A stretch of DNA of 29,637 nucleotides, from the NCBI GenBank assembly GCA_964444825.1, contig CAYUIS010000057.1, positions 1 to 29,637 of the forward strand, read 5' to 3'. Positions within the stretch are counted from its first letter, which is position 1. Each line of letters begins with the position of its first letter. The DNA comes from CAYUIS01 sp964444825 (GTDB lineage: Bacteria; Chloroflexota; Anaerolineae; B4-G1). Of this stretch, positions 22,991 through 29,637 are shown piece by piece. The notes beneath the pieces are model-generated. The model saw only the letters and a program-made list of their open reading frames with translations. It had not been told where the DNA came from and did not search any database. A program made the position numbers and the translations under genes.

Positions 22991-23015
22991 ATCACTCATC
23001 CTTCCATACGTGACT

Positions 23016-23159
23016 CTACTCGCCCTCATCCTCCAGGCGTCGCTCCCCCTCCAACGCACGGATCGCGGTTACGTCCTGGGTTGCTTCCAGCGGACCCTGA
23101 TACTCTCCCCGCTCGTCGCGCACGGCAAAGTAGCGAATGTGGACACAGGTTCTCTCCTC
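23016..23159 (-). pseudogene. Remnant of a DUF438/PAS-domain protein
   Basis: Directly after the methyltransferase stop, in the same frame, 42 or so codons read VHIRYFAVRDERGEYQGPLE and on to ATQDVTAIRALEGERRLEDE before a TAG. This matches the C-terminal end of the PAS domain in DUF438/hemerythrin-type anaerobic regulators. No in-frame start codon lies between the TGA at 23160-23162 and the motif, and the rest of the domain is absent. It is best read as the tail of a deleted gene; readthrough fusion to the methyltransferase is the alternative. Confidence 0.65.
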
Positions 23160-23924
23160 TCAGACTGCGTGGGCGGTCACGACCAGGTTGGGACTGTGAT
23201 CTGACTCAAATAGCGCGCCCTGCATATCCCCCCAACACGTGACACTGTGAAAGCCGGCAGCTTCAAGCGCCGCCGTCAATCCCCGTCGCCCTAGGGGCCA
23301 CAGCCGCGTGGAGGCGACCTTCTGACTCCACGCGCCCTCCCCTTCCCTCTGCAGCGTCACCATATTAAAGGTCAACACCCCGCCAGCCTCATCGCTGCCG
23401 AAATCGTAGAAACGCACAAAGATCCACTCGGATTCTCCCTCTTGATACGACTGCGGTTCCATCCAGCGCTGCTGGTTGGCCAAGACGGCGTCAAAGTTGC
23501 GATTCTGAATCAGAAGCAAGCCCTCTGGCCGCAGGCAGGCCGCGAAATCGACCAGCGCCGCTGCCAGGTCACGGGGAGTCAACAGGTGGGGCAGCGAGTT
23601 GCCCAGGCAGACCACTGCGTCAAAAGTCCCCAGCTCCATTCCGCCCAGCTCTCCAAAACCCGCCACCTCGAAGCACACGTCCATTCGCGCGGCCGCCGCA
23701 TTGGCTCGCGCCCGCTCGATCATCCCCACGCTCAAGTCGGTTCCCACCACTTTGTATCCTCGCTCGGCCAGCGCGATGGCGTGTTTTCCGGTGCCGCAAG
23801 CGGCGTCCAGCACACGGCGTGTCTTCACCGATGCCAACTGCCGCTCGACAAAGGGCAGTTCCGCCGCCAGCCGGCCTTGCCAGTCCACAAAGTGATCATA
23901 GTCCGAGCTCAGATCATCGTACAT
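23160..23924 (-). CDS. Class I SAM-dependent methyltransferase
   Basis: A 254-residue methyltransferase of the Methyltransf_25/11 type. The SAM-binding motif VLDAACGTGKHAIAL is followed by the acidic GTDLS motif, FDAVVCLGNSLPHLLTP (motif II/III region), and FAACLRPEGLLLIQNRNFD. The methyl acceptor is not evident; the family includes enzymes acting on small molecules such as glycine or cofactors. Its ATG overlaps the TAA of the MoaD-like gene (TAATG), so the two are translationally coupled. It starts MYDDLSSDYDHFVDW, typical for this subgroup, and is followed by a decayed PAS fragment and the DUF166 gene. Confidence 0.88.
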   Translation of the reverse strand: MYDDLSSDYDHFVDWQGRLAAELPFVERQLASVKTRRVLDAACGTGKHAIALAERGYKVVGTDLSVGMIERARANAAAARMDVCFEVAGFGELGGMELGTFDAVVCLGNSLPHLLTPRDLAAALVDFAACLRPEGLLLIQNRNFDAVLANQQRWMEPQSYQEGESEWIFVRFYDFGSDEAGGVLTFNMVTLQREGEGAWSQKVASTRLWPLGRRGLTAALEAAGFHSVTCWGDMQGALFESDHSPNLVVTAHAV

Positions 23925-24232
23925 TAAACCACCAACAGCGCCATATCGCGGGCAAAGAGTCCCAGCCGATCGCCGGCCTCCACGGGTGCATCCAGCCCAC
24001 GATCACAGGCGCCCGCCTCTTGGTATCTCAGCCACGGCGCCATCGAGTTCCGCGTGGTGAGAATCGCCCCATTCAGGAATATGTGATAGACCTCGGCAGG
24101 TGAGATGCCCAACCGTTCCAGCACTGTCTCGACCGTCTCCTCCGGCTGGGGCTCCAGCCGCACCACGCTCTCGCGATCGCGCCGCGAGTCGGGCGCATAG
24201 CGACGCAAGCTGCCGTATAGGTGTATTTCCAC
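23924..24232 (-). CDS. MoaD/ThiS-like beta-grasp protein without terminal GG
   Basis: A 102-residue protein with the MoaD/ThiS beta-grasp pattern: MEIHLYGSLRRYAP, then VETVLERLGISPAEVYHIFL, then NGAI and VEAGDRLGLFA. Canonical sulfur carriers end in Gly-Gly, which is adenylated and thiocarboxylated; this one ends MALLVV, so it should not work as a normal sulfur carrier. Proteins of this kind accompany tungsten enzymes (aldehyde ferredoxin oxidoreductases) and small ferredoxins. No such oxidoreductase is in the window. The gene starts 12 bases after the ferredoxin stop and ends overlapping the methyltransferase start, so it is operonic. Confidence 0.75.
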   Translation of the reverse strand: MEIHLYGSLRRYAPDSRRDRESVVRLEPQPEETVETVLERLGISPAEVYHIFLNGAILTTRNSMAPWLRYQEAGACDRGLDAPVEAGDRLGLFARDMALLVV

Positions 24233-24244
24233 GCCTATTCTCCT

Positions 24245-24619
24245 TTACCCGTGAATCAGCGTGGGCAGGCAGCGGGTGCAAACCCACAGACTCTGCCCTT
24301 GATGGCGGACGGGCAAGAGGGGAACCTCATCCTCACCAGTGGTGCAGCGGAAGCACTTCTGAGTGATATAGACCGTGCCCCGCTCGTGCATCAGCGCCTC
24401 GGCTCTCTCCTCGTCAAAGTCGGGAGCCTCTCGCTCCTCAATGCTCAACGCCCCGGTGGGGCAGACGGGAATGCAGAACCCGGCCCCATCGCACAACGTC
24501 TCGTCTACCACCTTCGCCTTGCCATCCACGAGAACGATGGCTCCCTCGGCGCACGGAGTTACACACACGCCACAGCCATTGCAGAGCTCCTCGTCAATCC
24601 GCACAATCTGTCGTTGCAT
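24245..24619 (-). CDS. Ferredoxin-like [4Fe-4S] protein with extra C-terminal CxxC motifs
   Basis: A 124-residue iron-sulfur protein. The first cluster motif CNGCGVCVTPC is complete. The second reads CDGAGFCIPVCP and lacks one of the four usual cysteines, a variant (CDGxGxC) common in ferredoxins of anaerobes. The C-terminal third adds CFRC and VCTRC, which may bind a further metal. The ATG at 24619 is chosen because GAGGAGG lies seven bases before it; a start five codons upstream overlaps that site. It heads a coupled unit with the MoaD-like and methyltransferase genes. A perfect TTGAT-N4-ATCAA palindrome lies about 58 bases upstream of the start. It likely carries electrons for an oxidoreductase not seen here. 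Confidence 0.85.
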   Translation of the reverse strand: MQRQIVRIDEELCNGCGVCVTPCAEGAIVLVDGKAKVVDETLCDGAGFCIPVCPTGALSIEEREAPDFDEERAEALMHERGTVYITQKCFRCTTGEDEVPLLPVRHQGQSLWVCTRCLPTLIHG

Positions 24620-24676
24620 AGTCCCTCCTCTCACACCGCTTCCACGCTCTTGACGTGGGGGATCTGCTTTCTTGTC

Positions 24677-24690
24677 TTGATGTAGATCAA
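24677..24690. promoter_or_regulatory. FNR/CRP-type palindrome TTGAT-N4-ATCAA
   Basis: TTGATGTAGATCAA is an exact match to the E. coli FNR half-site consensus. It lies in the 78-bp gap between two ferredoxin genes, upstream of the second. No good -10 is seen at the spacing expected for an activator at -41.5, so function is uncertain. Confidence 0.4.
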
Positions 24691-24697
24691 TCGATAC

Positions 24698-24916
24698 CTA
24701 TCCGCTATCCGTTCCCCAGATTATCTCATACGCGCACGTGATCGCGCCCTGCGGGCACATAGCATCACAGATCGCACAATAGGTGCAATCGCTCCTACGA
24801 GCGATGAACGGCCCTTCCGCTCCCATCTCCACCGCACCGGTGGGACAGCGTTCGACGCAGGTGCCACATCGATTGCACAGTGTCTGGTTGATCTCAGGTA
24901 ACGCCCAATCTCTCAT
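24698..24916 (-). CDS. Two-cluster bacterial-type ferredoxin
   Basis: A 72-residue 2[4Fe-4S] ferredoxin with two complete motifs: CNRCGTCVERCP near residues 14-25 and CTYCAICDAMCP in the second half. It is a soluble low-potential electron carrier. The ATG at 24916 gives the expected N-terminus (MRDWALPEIN). A GTG eight codons upstream would place residues inside a terminator-like hairpin and has no ribosome site. Oddly, the U-run of that hairpin ends one base before the chosen ATG and no clear ribosome site remains. Translation may depend on hairpin opening or on a start I cannot resolve. Confidence 0.85.
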   Translation of the reverse strand: MRDWALPEINQTLCNRCGTCVERCPTGAVEMGAEGPFIARRSDCTYCAICDAMCPQGAITCAYEIIWGTDSG

Positions 24917-24963
24917 GAAAAACGCCCGCCTTTCTACCACATAGTGTAGCAGAAAGGCGGGCG
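24917..24963 (-). terminator. Rho-independent terminator-like hairpin
   Basis: A 13-bp stem (24923-24935 with 24951-24963, GC-rich at the base) and 15-base loop is followed on the minus strand by TTTTT (24918-24922). It lies 46 bases after the stop of the 305-residue membrane-protein gene and touches the start codon of the ferredoxin gene. It can act either as that gene's terminator or as a leader attenuator for the ferredoxin. Confidence 0.75.
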
Positions 24964-25008
24964 CCTGTCTACGACAAAAGTCGCATTCTCTGATTTATAG
25001 AGTCATTC

Positions 25009-25926
25009 TTATTGCCCCAGGACCAGGTAGAGGGCAATCACCACGGCTACTATCGCTGTCGGGCAGAGAACCACGCCCACGACCACGGCTGCGGCAATCC
25101 ACAGCGTGGCGGAGGGCTTGCGCATAGAACGGGCCAGCCGTTCCACCGATGTCTCCTCCGATGTTTGCTGTGGTTCTCGTAAACTCTCGGCAATGGAAGC
25201 CAGGGCCAAGAGATCATCAAACCATTGCCGGACCTGATCAGGTTCCACGTTGGCCTTGAATTCCAAAAGGCGTCGGCTGCCATAGAGTTGGAGGGTAAAC
25301 GTCCCCGGACGAAGCAAGACGTGCCTCCGCACGAAGGCTCCATCAAAGCTGACGAGTCGCCGCAGCAGATCCTGGGCCTCCGGAACGGCCAGCAACGCGC
25401 GCATCCAGTCCTCGTCCAACGGGAAAACGAGCAAGTCGTCCAGCACGGGATCGGTAAGAGACATGGGTTGACGATTGAACAGGCGGGCAAAGAAGGCGGT
25501 ATCCACGTCGTCCCGGCTCATGCCAAAGCGAGTCTGGAGTGACGTGCCCACCTCCAGTTCGAGCAGCGGACCACGGGTAAAGTAAGCGCCCACCTGGCGA
25601 CCTGCCAGTATGCCGTGATACTGCCGATGAAGCAGGTGATACATCTGCCCCGTCAGACCCAGTGGGGTGAAAGCTGCATCGAGCTGGCGAATGCGTCTCC
25701 AGATAACCCAGGCAGCCACGGCGCAACCCCCACCAACCGTCACCAGCAAAAACAGGACAGCCGGTACGATCAGCCACCAGATACTCGCATCCGGATTCCT
25801 GGTGACGACCGTGAGCGGGACAAAGATGAGCGCACACCACAGCGGGATCACGATGATGACGGCGATGACCCGTATGACGGAGGCCCGCAAACACCCCCTT
25901 GACAAACCCTTGGTCATTTCAGACAT
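25009..25926 (-). CDS. Membrane protein of unknown function
   Basis: A 305-residue protein I do not recognise. Two hydrophobic segments near the N-terminus (about 16-41 and 49-74) and one at the C-terminus (IAAAVVVGVVLCPTAIVAVV) are likely transmembrane. The ~200-residue middle part is soluble, with features such as YHGILAGRQVGAYFTRGPLL and FVRRHVLLRPGTFTL, and may be a cytoplasmic domain that binds a partner. GGAGG before the ATG at 25926 supports the start. The gene is followed by a terminator-like hairpin and preceded by a lipoprotein-like gene on the same strand. Related hypothetical proteins occur in Chloroflexota, from memory only. Confidence 0.7.
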   Translation of the reverse strand: MSEMTKGLSRGCLRASVIRVIAVIIVIPLWCALIFVPLTVVTRNPDASIWWLIVPAVLFLLVTVGGGCAVAAWVIWRRIRQLDAAFTPLGLTGQMYHLLHRQYHGILAGRQVGAYFTRGPLLELEVGTSLQTRFGMSRDDVDTAFFARLFNRQPMSLTDPVLDDLLVFPLDEDWMRALLAVPEAQDLLRRLVSFDGAFVRRHVLLRPGTFTLQLYGSRRLLEFKANVEPDQVRQWFDDLLALASIAESLREPQQTSEETSVERLARSMRKPSATLWIAAAVVVGVVLCPTAIVAVVIALYLVLGQ

Positions 25927-26014
25927 AACAAGCCTCCGGCAACTCGAGTCGCCGACATCCTCCCCTACTTTGATGTTGATCGTCCCCGGCTCGCTGCCAC
26001 ATCATCAGGCCAAC

Positions 26015-26632
26015 CTATGGGATCTCGACGAATGGCCGCAGCCAACCCTCGAGCTCGTCGTAGACATTCCCAACCATTGAAGCACCGGTCGTGTCTTCGA
26101 GAAACTCCTCGGAATCCTGGCACTCCCGGGGCATTCCAACCAGCGTGTCGGCAGCGATCTCCTGCCCCGTTTGCGCCTCCAACAATCGAAACGTCACTTG
26201 CGTGGAATAACGAGAGAGAGTGGCTGTACCGCTCCCATCCTCAAAAGTATACTTGCATTCTTCAACCAGCGCGTTTTCCTGTTGGTCAACGCAGACCACC
26301 AACTCCAGGTCTTCCACATAACGCGCACGCCAACCGTCCGGCAGGCTGTAGGAGCTCCCGTTGAAAAAGCCGTAACCATAGTCTCCATCACTCTCCAATT
26401 CCAGAACGACGAGAGAGTGAGTGCCCGATGCTTGCGTATAGGACGGGGCACCAGACAGCGGCGTGCCTTGGCATATTGGGCCAACAAGATTTGCGTTGGC
26501 CGGTGTCTCGCCCTCTTCCGCAGCACCGTTACCGTCTCCTCCTGACGTGCAGGCCACGATCACGAAAACCATGATGCAGCACACGATCAGAACCGCGGGA
26601 CCGGTGATCAGCAACACTTTTTTGTTGCGCAT
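26015..26632 (-). CDS. Predicted secreted or lipid-anchored protein, unknown function
   Basis: A 205-residue protein. The N-terminus has a long hydrophobic segment (VLLITGPAVLIVCCIMVFVI) ending VIVAC, a possible lipobox with the cysteine at about residue 28. A Gly/Glu-rich linker follows (SGGDGNGAAEEGETPANAN), and then a compact domain with six cysteines or so, including VVCVDQQEN, ECKYTF and PRECQDS, which may form disulfides outside the cell. I do not recognise the fold. The start is well supported by GAGGAGGT six bases before ATG. It is separated from the large beta-helix gene by a strong hairpin. Confidence 0.72.
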   Translation of the reverse strand: MRNKKVLLITGPAVLIVCCIMVFVIVACTSGGDGNGAAEEGETPANANLVGPICQGTPLSGAPSYTQASGTHSLVVLELESDGDYGYGFFNGSSYSLPDGWRARYVEDLELVVCVDQQENALVEECKYTFEDGSGTATLSRYSTQVTFRLLEAQTGQEIAADTLVGMPRECQDSEEFLEDTTGASMVGNVYDELEGWLRPFVEIP

Positions 26633-26686
26633 CTTGACCTCCTCGGTTCAAGTTTGCAGTTTATCGAAAACCCTCCTCTTGTGGGG

Positions 26687-26728
26687 AGCAGACAGTAGAC
26701 AGGCATTCACCCCCATCTACTGTCTGCT
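26687..26728 (-). terminator. Hairpin after the beta-helix protein gene
   Basis: A perfect 13-bp stem (AGCAGACAGTAGA with its complement) and 16-base loop lies six bases beyond the stop codon at 26735. No immediate T-run follows, although TTTTC occurs about 17 bases further on. It is probably a transcript 3'-end structure. Confidence 0.6.
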
Positions 26729-26734
26729 GCGCCA

Positions 26735-29637
26735 CTATTTGTTCCGCAATACCAGCGGCAGGTAAACATCTGTCCCCGAGCGTTCGCTGATGAGGATCTC
26801 GTGTGTCTCCACAAAGGCGCCCGCATAGTTCTCGGCCGTCACGGTGATCACATAGGTGCCAGTCAGAGCCCATTGATACGTGGCACTGCTGGTGCCCTGC
26901 CCGCTGTTCGGTTCGGGTGCCCAGTCAAAACTCGGCTGCGTCGCATCGGTCGGGTTGATCACAGCGGTAAAGACGTGCGGCGTGCGAACAGTGCCCGTGA
27001 CCGGGCCGTCGATCTCCACGCCCGCCAACGGAACCCGCTCGACGACCTCGACGATGACCGAGGCGGTCGCCTCGCCGTACGCATTGCGCGCGGTAACCTG
27101 GACCGTCTTGTCCCCGTCGGCGCTCCAGTTGAAGGTGGCGGATTTCTCCAGCCCACCGCGCAGGGTCTGAGACGGCAGGTCAGTCGCCTCCCACGTGTAG
27201 GTGACGGGCAACGTCGTCGTCGGCACAGGGCTGACCAGTGCCGTGAAGCTATAGTCCTCACCCGTCCATAGCTGGCCTGTCGGGGTGATGATGGTCACGC
27301 TATCCGGCGCGGTCGGTGGCCTTTCCTTGAACAGGATGGAGTACTTGCTGCTGGTGCCGATCTCAAAGTTCTCGATGACGCCAAAGTTCCGCACGGTACT
27401 GACGGTGCGCAGACCGTGCCCTTCCGTCAACGGCGTGGTCATCACCAGGCTCCAATCACCATTGACGGTGGCCGTCGCGTAACCCAGGTGCGTCAACGCC
27501 TCCGTCGCACCGTCCCCGTCGTCCAGGTAGACGTCTACGAAACAGTACGGGCAGTCATCGTCGCTGATGCCTGTCACCTCAGTACCGCTGATGATGGTGA
27601 TCAAAGCCGGGCTGAAGAGGCACAATGCCTCGGGCACAGTGGGGCCGTAGTCGATGGCCCTGTCAAAGTTGGCAAAGGTGTTGCCCCGCATCGTCAGGCC
27701 ATCCAGCGACGTCTCCCCACCCCAGATGCCAAAGGCGTACCAGCCGGTGTTCACGGTGGTGGTGATCGTGTTATTCAGAATCCGGTTGTACAGGCCCGAA
27801 AGGTCCATCGCCTGCCCGCAGATCCACACATCCTGGCCGTTGGCGTCCTTACCGACAGTGTTGTTCTCGACAATGTTGTCTCGTCCATCGATGTTGACCG
27901 CAGCTGGCGGCGTGGAACTGGCCGATGGAGACAGCATGCCGGCGATCACGTTCCGTTCTGCCGTCGTCGAGCCACCGATGCGGTTCCGGTTGCCGGTGAT
28001 ATCCAGGCCCGCGCCCGTCCACCAGTTGTAGGTAGCATCCGGGACACAGAGGTCGCCCGGCGGGATGTCGTCGGGCAGCGTGCCATTGGCGCTCGTGCCC
28101 ACATAGTTGCCCACGACGACGTTGTCGTCGCCCTGCAGGTCGATGCCGACCCCGATGCTGGTCGCGATCACGTTGTCCTGGATCAGGTTGTTGTCGCTGG
28201 TACCGTAGATAGTGGCCTTGTTTGAACGCGAGGGATTGTCCAGATCGTAATAGATCGTCTGGCCGTCGTCGTTCAGGCCGACCCAGTTATCCTGGACGAT
28301 GTTGCCGTCGCCATATAGGTAGATGCCGCCCATATGCAGGGCCAGGCCGCGCACGATGTGCCCATCTTCCCCGGCGATCTGACCCAACTTCAGGTCGCTG
28401 CCGTGGAGGATGATCTTGGGGCCGTCGCTGCGCCCGCCGGGCTGCGACGTGCCACTGATGACCACCTGGCTGCCTTTCACGTTGGGCAGCGCGCCGGCAG
28501 CATCGATCGTCCAGACGTCGAGGGCGCCGTTATAGCCGTCGTCCAAAGTAGAGATGTTGAACGCGATCAGCACTGGCCGGGTCGCAACCTTGGATGCCTC
28601 GACGATGGCCCGGCGCAGCGTACACAGCCCATCGCCGGGTGGATCAAAGCCACCGGTATACGTCCCATAGCAGGTGTTGTACAAGCTGGTGTCGGGGTCT
28701 GCCGCCGTATCGACGACGAGGGTCGTGCCATAGGTGGGTGGGGGTGTCGGCGCGGGCAAGTACACCACTGGCGGCGCCGTCTGGGGCGGAACCGGCGGCG
28801 GCTCCGGCTCCGGAACGGGCGGCGTCGGATCGCCGTAGAGTGGCGAGAACCTGCTGGTCGTGCTGATCTCAAAGTTCTCGATCACGCCAAAGTTTCGCGC
28901 GGTGCTGGCGGTCCGCAACCCCTGCGTCGGGGCCAGCGTCGCGCTCAGCGACGTCGACCAGTTGCCGTCCCCGTCGGCCTGCGCTATGGCGACCGGTTCC
29001 AACGCCTCGACCAGGTCGTCCCCATCGTCCAGGAATAGCTCGACCTGGCAGAAGGGGCAGAAACTCGGGCCGCTGGGCCCGTCGTAACCGGCGCTCCAGT
29101 CGGGGCCGCTGGTGCCGCTGACGTTCACACCGTTGATATCCGTGATCTGCGCCGCGTTAAAGTAGTTCCGCGTGAGGGGCACGAGCGGGCCGAACTCGAT
29201 GGCGGCGGGCACGTCCTTGAGCGTATTGCTCTTCAGCATCGTGGCGTCCAACGAGATGCCCGAGCCGAAAATGCCAAAGGCATACGAACCGCTATCCGCG
29301 ATCTGGTTGTCGATGAACTGGTTGTAGCCGTTGCTGACGTAGACACCGATGCCACAGACGCCGACCTCCTCGCCATTTGCGTCCAGGCCGATGCGGTTGT
29401 TTTCGATCACGTTGTGATGCCCCGTGACCTCGACGGCGTCCGGCGCCGTGGTATCGGGGTCGAGGCTGGCGAACAGCATCCCGGCGATGACATTGTCCCG
29501 CACCTGGTTATAGCTCCCGACGACGTGCAAGCCATCCCCCGTGAACCAATTGTAGTACATCGCATCCGCGTGGCACTTGCGGTTGCGCGCCACCTCGTCC
29601 ACTGTGCCATCGGCCCGGGTGCCGCTATAGTTGCCGA
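26735..29637 (-). CDS. Large surface protein: CSLREA/beta-helix modules, two PKD-like domains (N-terminus off window)
   Basis: The frame is open to the right edge, so only the last ~967 residues are visible; a GTG at 29602 is not a believable start because family-like sequence (GNYSGTRADG) continues upstream. Two tandem modules of right-handed parallel beta-helix repeats are seen, with many N-x-(I/V)-x-x-N turns such as NVIAGML and IVENNTVGKDANGQ. The second module starts with a CSLREA-type segment (DGLCTLRRAIVEAS). Each ends with nearly the same sequence, STxRNFGVIENFEI. Two PKD/Ig-like domains follow, and the protein ends YLPLVLRNK. It is likely secreted and surface-attached, in adhesion or polysaccharide binding. 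No catalytic residues were identified. Confidence 0.85.
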   Translation of the reverse strand, partial: GNYSGTRADGTVDEVARNRKCHADAMYYNWFTGDGLHVVGSYNQVRDNVIAGMLFASLDPDTTAPDAVEVTGHHNVIENNRIGLDANGEEVGVCGIGVYVSNGYNQFIDNQIADSGSYAFGIFGSGISLDATMLKSNTLKDVPAAIEFGPLVPLTRNYFNAAQITDINGVNVSGTSGPDWSAGYDGPSGPSFCPFCQVELFLDDGDDLVEALEPVAIAQADGDGNWSTSLSATLAPTQGLRTASTARNFGVIENFEISTTSRFSPLYGDPTPPVPEPEPPPVPPQTAPPVVYLPAPTPPPTYGTTLVVDTAADPDTSLYNTCYGTYTGGFDPPGDGLCTLRRAIVEASKVATRPVLIAFNISTLDDGYNGALDVWTIDAAGALPNVKGSQVVISGTSQPGGRSDGPKIILHGSDLKLGQIAGEDGHIVRGLALHMGGIYLYGDGNIVQDNWVGLNDDGQTIYYDLDNPSRSNKATIYGTSDNNLIQDNVIATSIGVGIDLQGDDNVVVGNYVGTSANGTLPDDIPPGDLCVPDATYNWWTGAGLDITGNRNRIGGSTTAERNVIAGMLSPSASSTPPAAVNIDGRDNIVENNTVGKDANGQDVWICGQAMDLSGLYNRILNNTITTTVNTGWYAFGIWGGETSLDGLTMRGNTFANFDRAIDYGPTVPEALCLFSPALITIISGTEVTGISDDDCPYCFVDVYLDDGDGATEALTHLGYATATVNGDWSLVMTTPLTEGHGLRTVSTVRNFGVIENFEIGTSSKYSILFKERPPTAPDSVTIITPTGQLWTGEDYSFTALVSPVPTTTLPVTYTWEATDLPSQTLRGGLEKSATFNWSADGDKTVQVTARNAYGEATASVIVEVVERVPLAGVEIDGPVTGTVRTPHVFTAVINPTDATQPSFDWAPEPNSGQGTSSATYQWALTGTYVITVTAENYAGAFVETHEILISERSGTDVYLPLVLRNK

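Overview
The window looks like part of a chromosome of a Chloroflexota bacterium, probably of the Anaerolineae/Caldilineae type. The evidence is indirect: GC-rich coding throughout, a lipoprotein with a long Thr-Pro linker, large secreted FG-GAP and beta-helix proteins that end in YLPL(I/V)L, a DUF166 protein, and a BMP-type transporter beside transcarbamylases. No rRNA or other firm taxonomic marker is present. I saw no tRNA, CRISPR array, transposase or phage gene.

Region 1 (1-14061, all minus strand) is one long gene train read right to left from a consensus promoter (TTGACA-N17-TATAAT). The order is a GntR/HutC-type regulator, two tandem transcarbamylases of the knotted acetylornithine/YgeW type, carbamate kinase, a complete BMP-family ABC importer (lipoprotein, ATPase, two permeases), threonine synthase, an RNase Z-like metallo-hydrolase, an M55 D-aminopeptidase, a four-helix-bundle gene flanked by repeat arrays, and a second fold-type-II PLP enzyme that runs off the left edge. 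The inferred logic is import of a nucleoside-like or ureido compound, transfer of its carbamoyl group to phosphate, and ATP production by carbamate kinase, with the PLP enzymes and peptidase acting on the amino-acid part. It resembles the E. coli ygeW-ygeX-ygeY-hyuA-yqeA arrangement, but with two transcarbamylases and its own transporter. The substrate is unknown.

Region 2 (14075-21205, plus strand) starts at a divergent promoter that appears to make a leaderless mRNA. It encodes a 79-residue protein overlapping a CCA-adding-enzyme/HD protein, then a 1345-residue secreted protein with 14 FG-GAP repeats, then a Tat-type L,D-transpeptidase.

Region 3 (21211-24916, minus) holds a Thr-Pro-rich lipoprotein and a small anaerobic-looking set: two ferredoxins, a MoaD/ThiS-fold protein without the terminal GG, a methyltransferase, a decayed PAS-domain remnant and a DUF166 protein. 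A perfect TTGAT-N4-ATCAA palindrome lies between the two ferredoxin genes.

Region 4 (25009-29637, minus) holds two envelope proteins of unknown function and the C-terminal part of a very large beta-helix surface protein that continues past the right edge.
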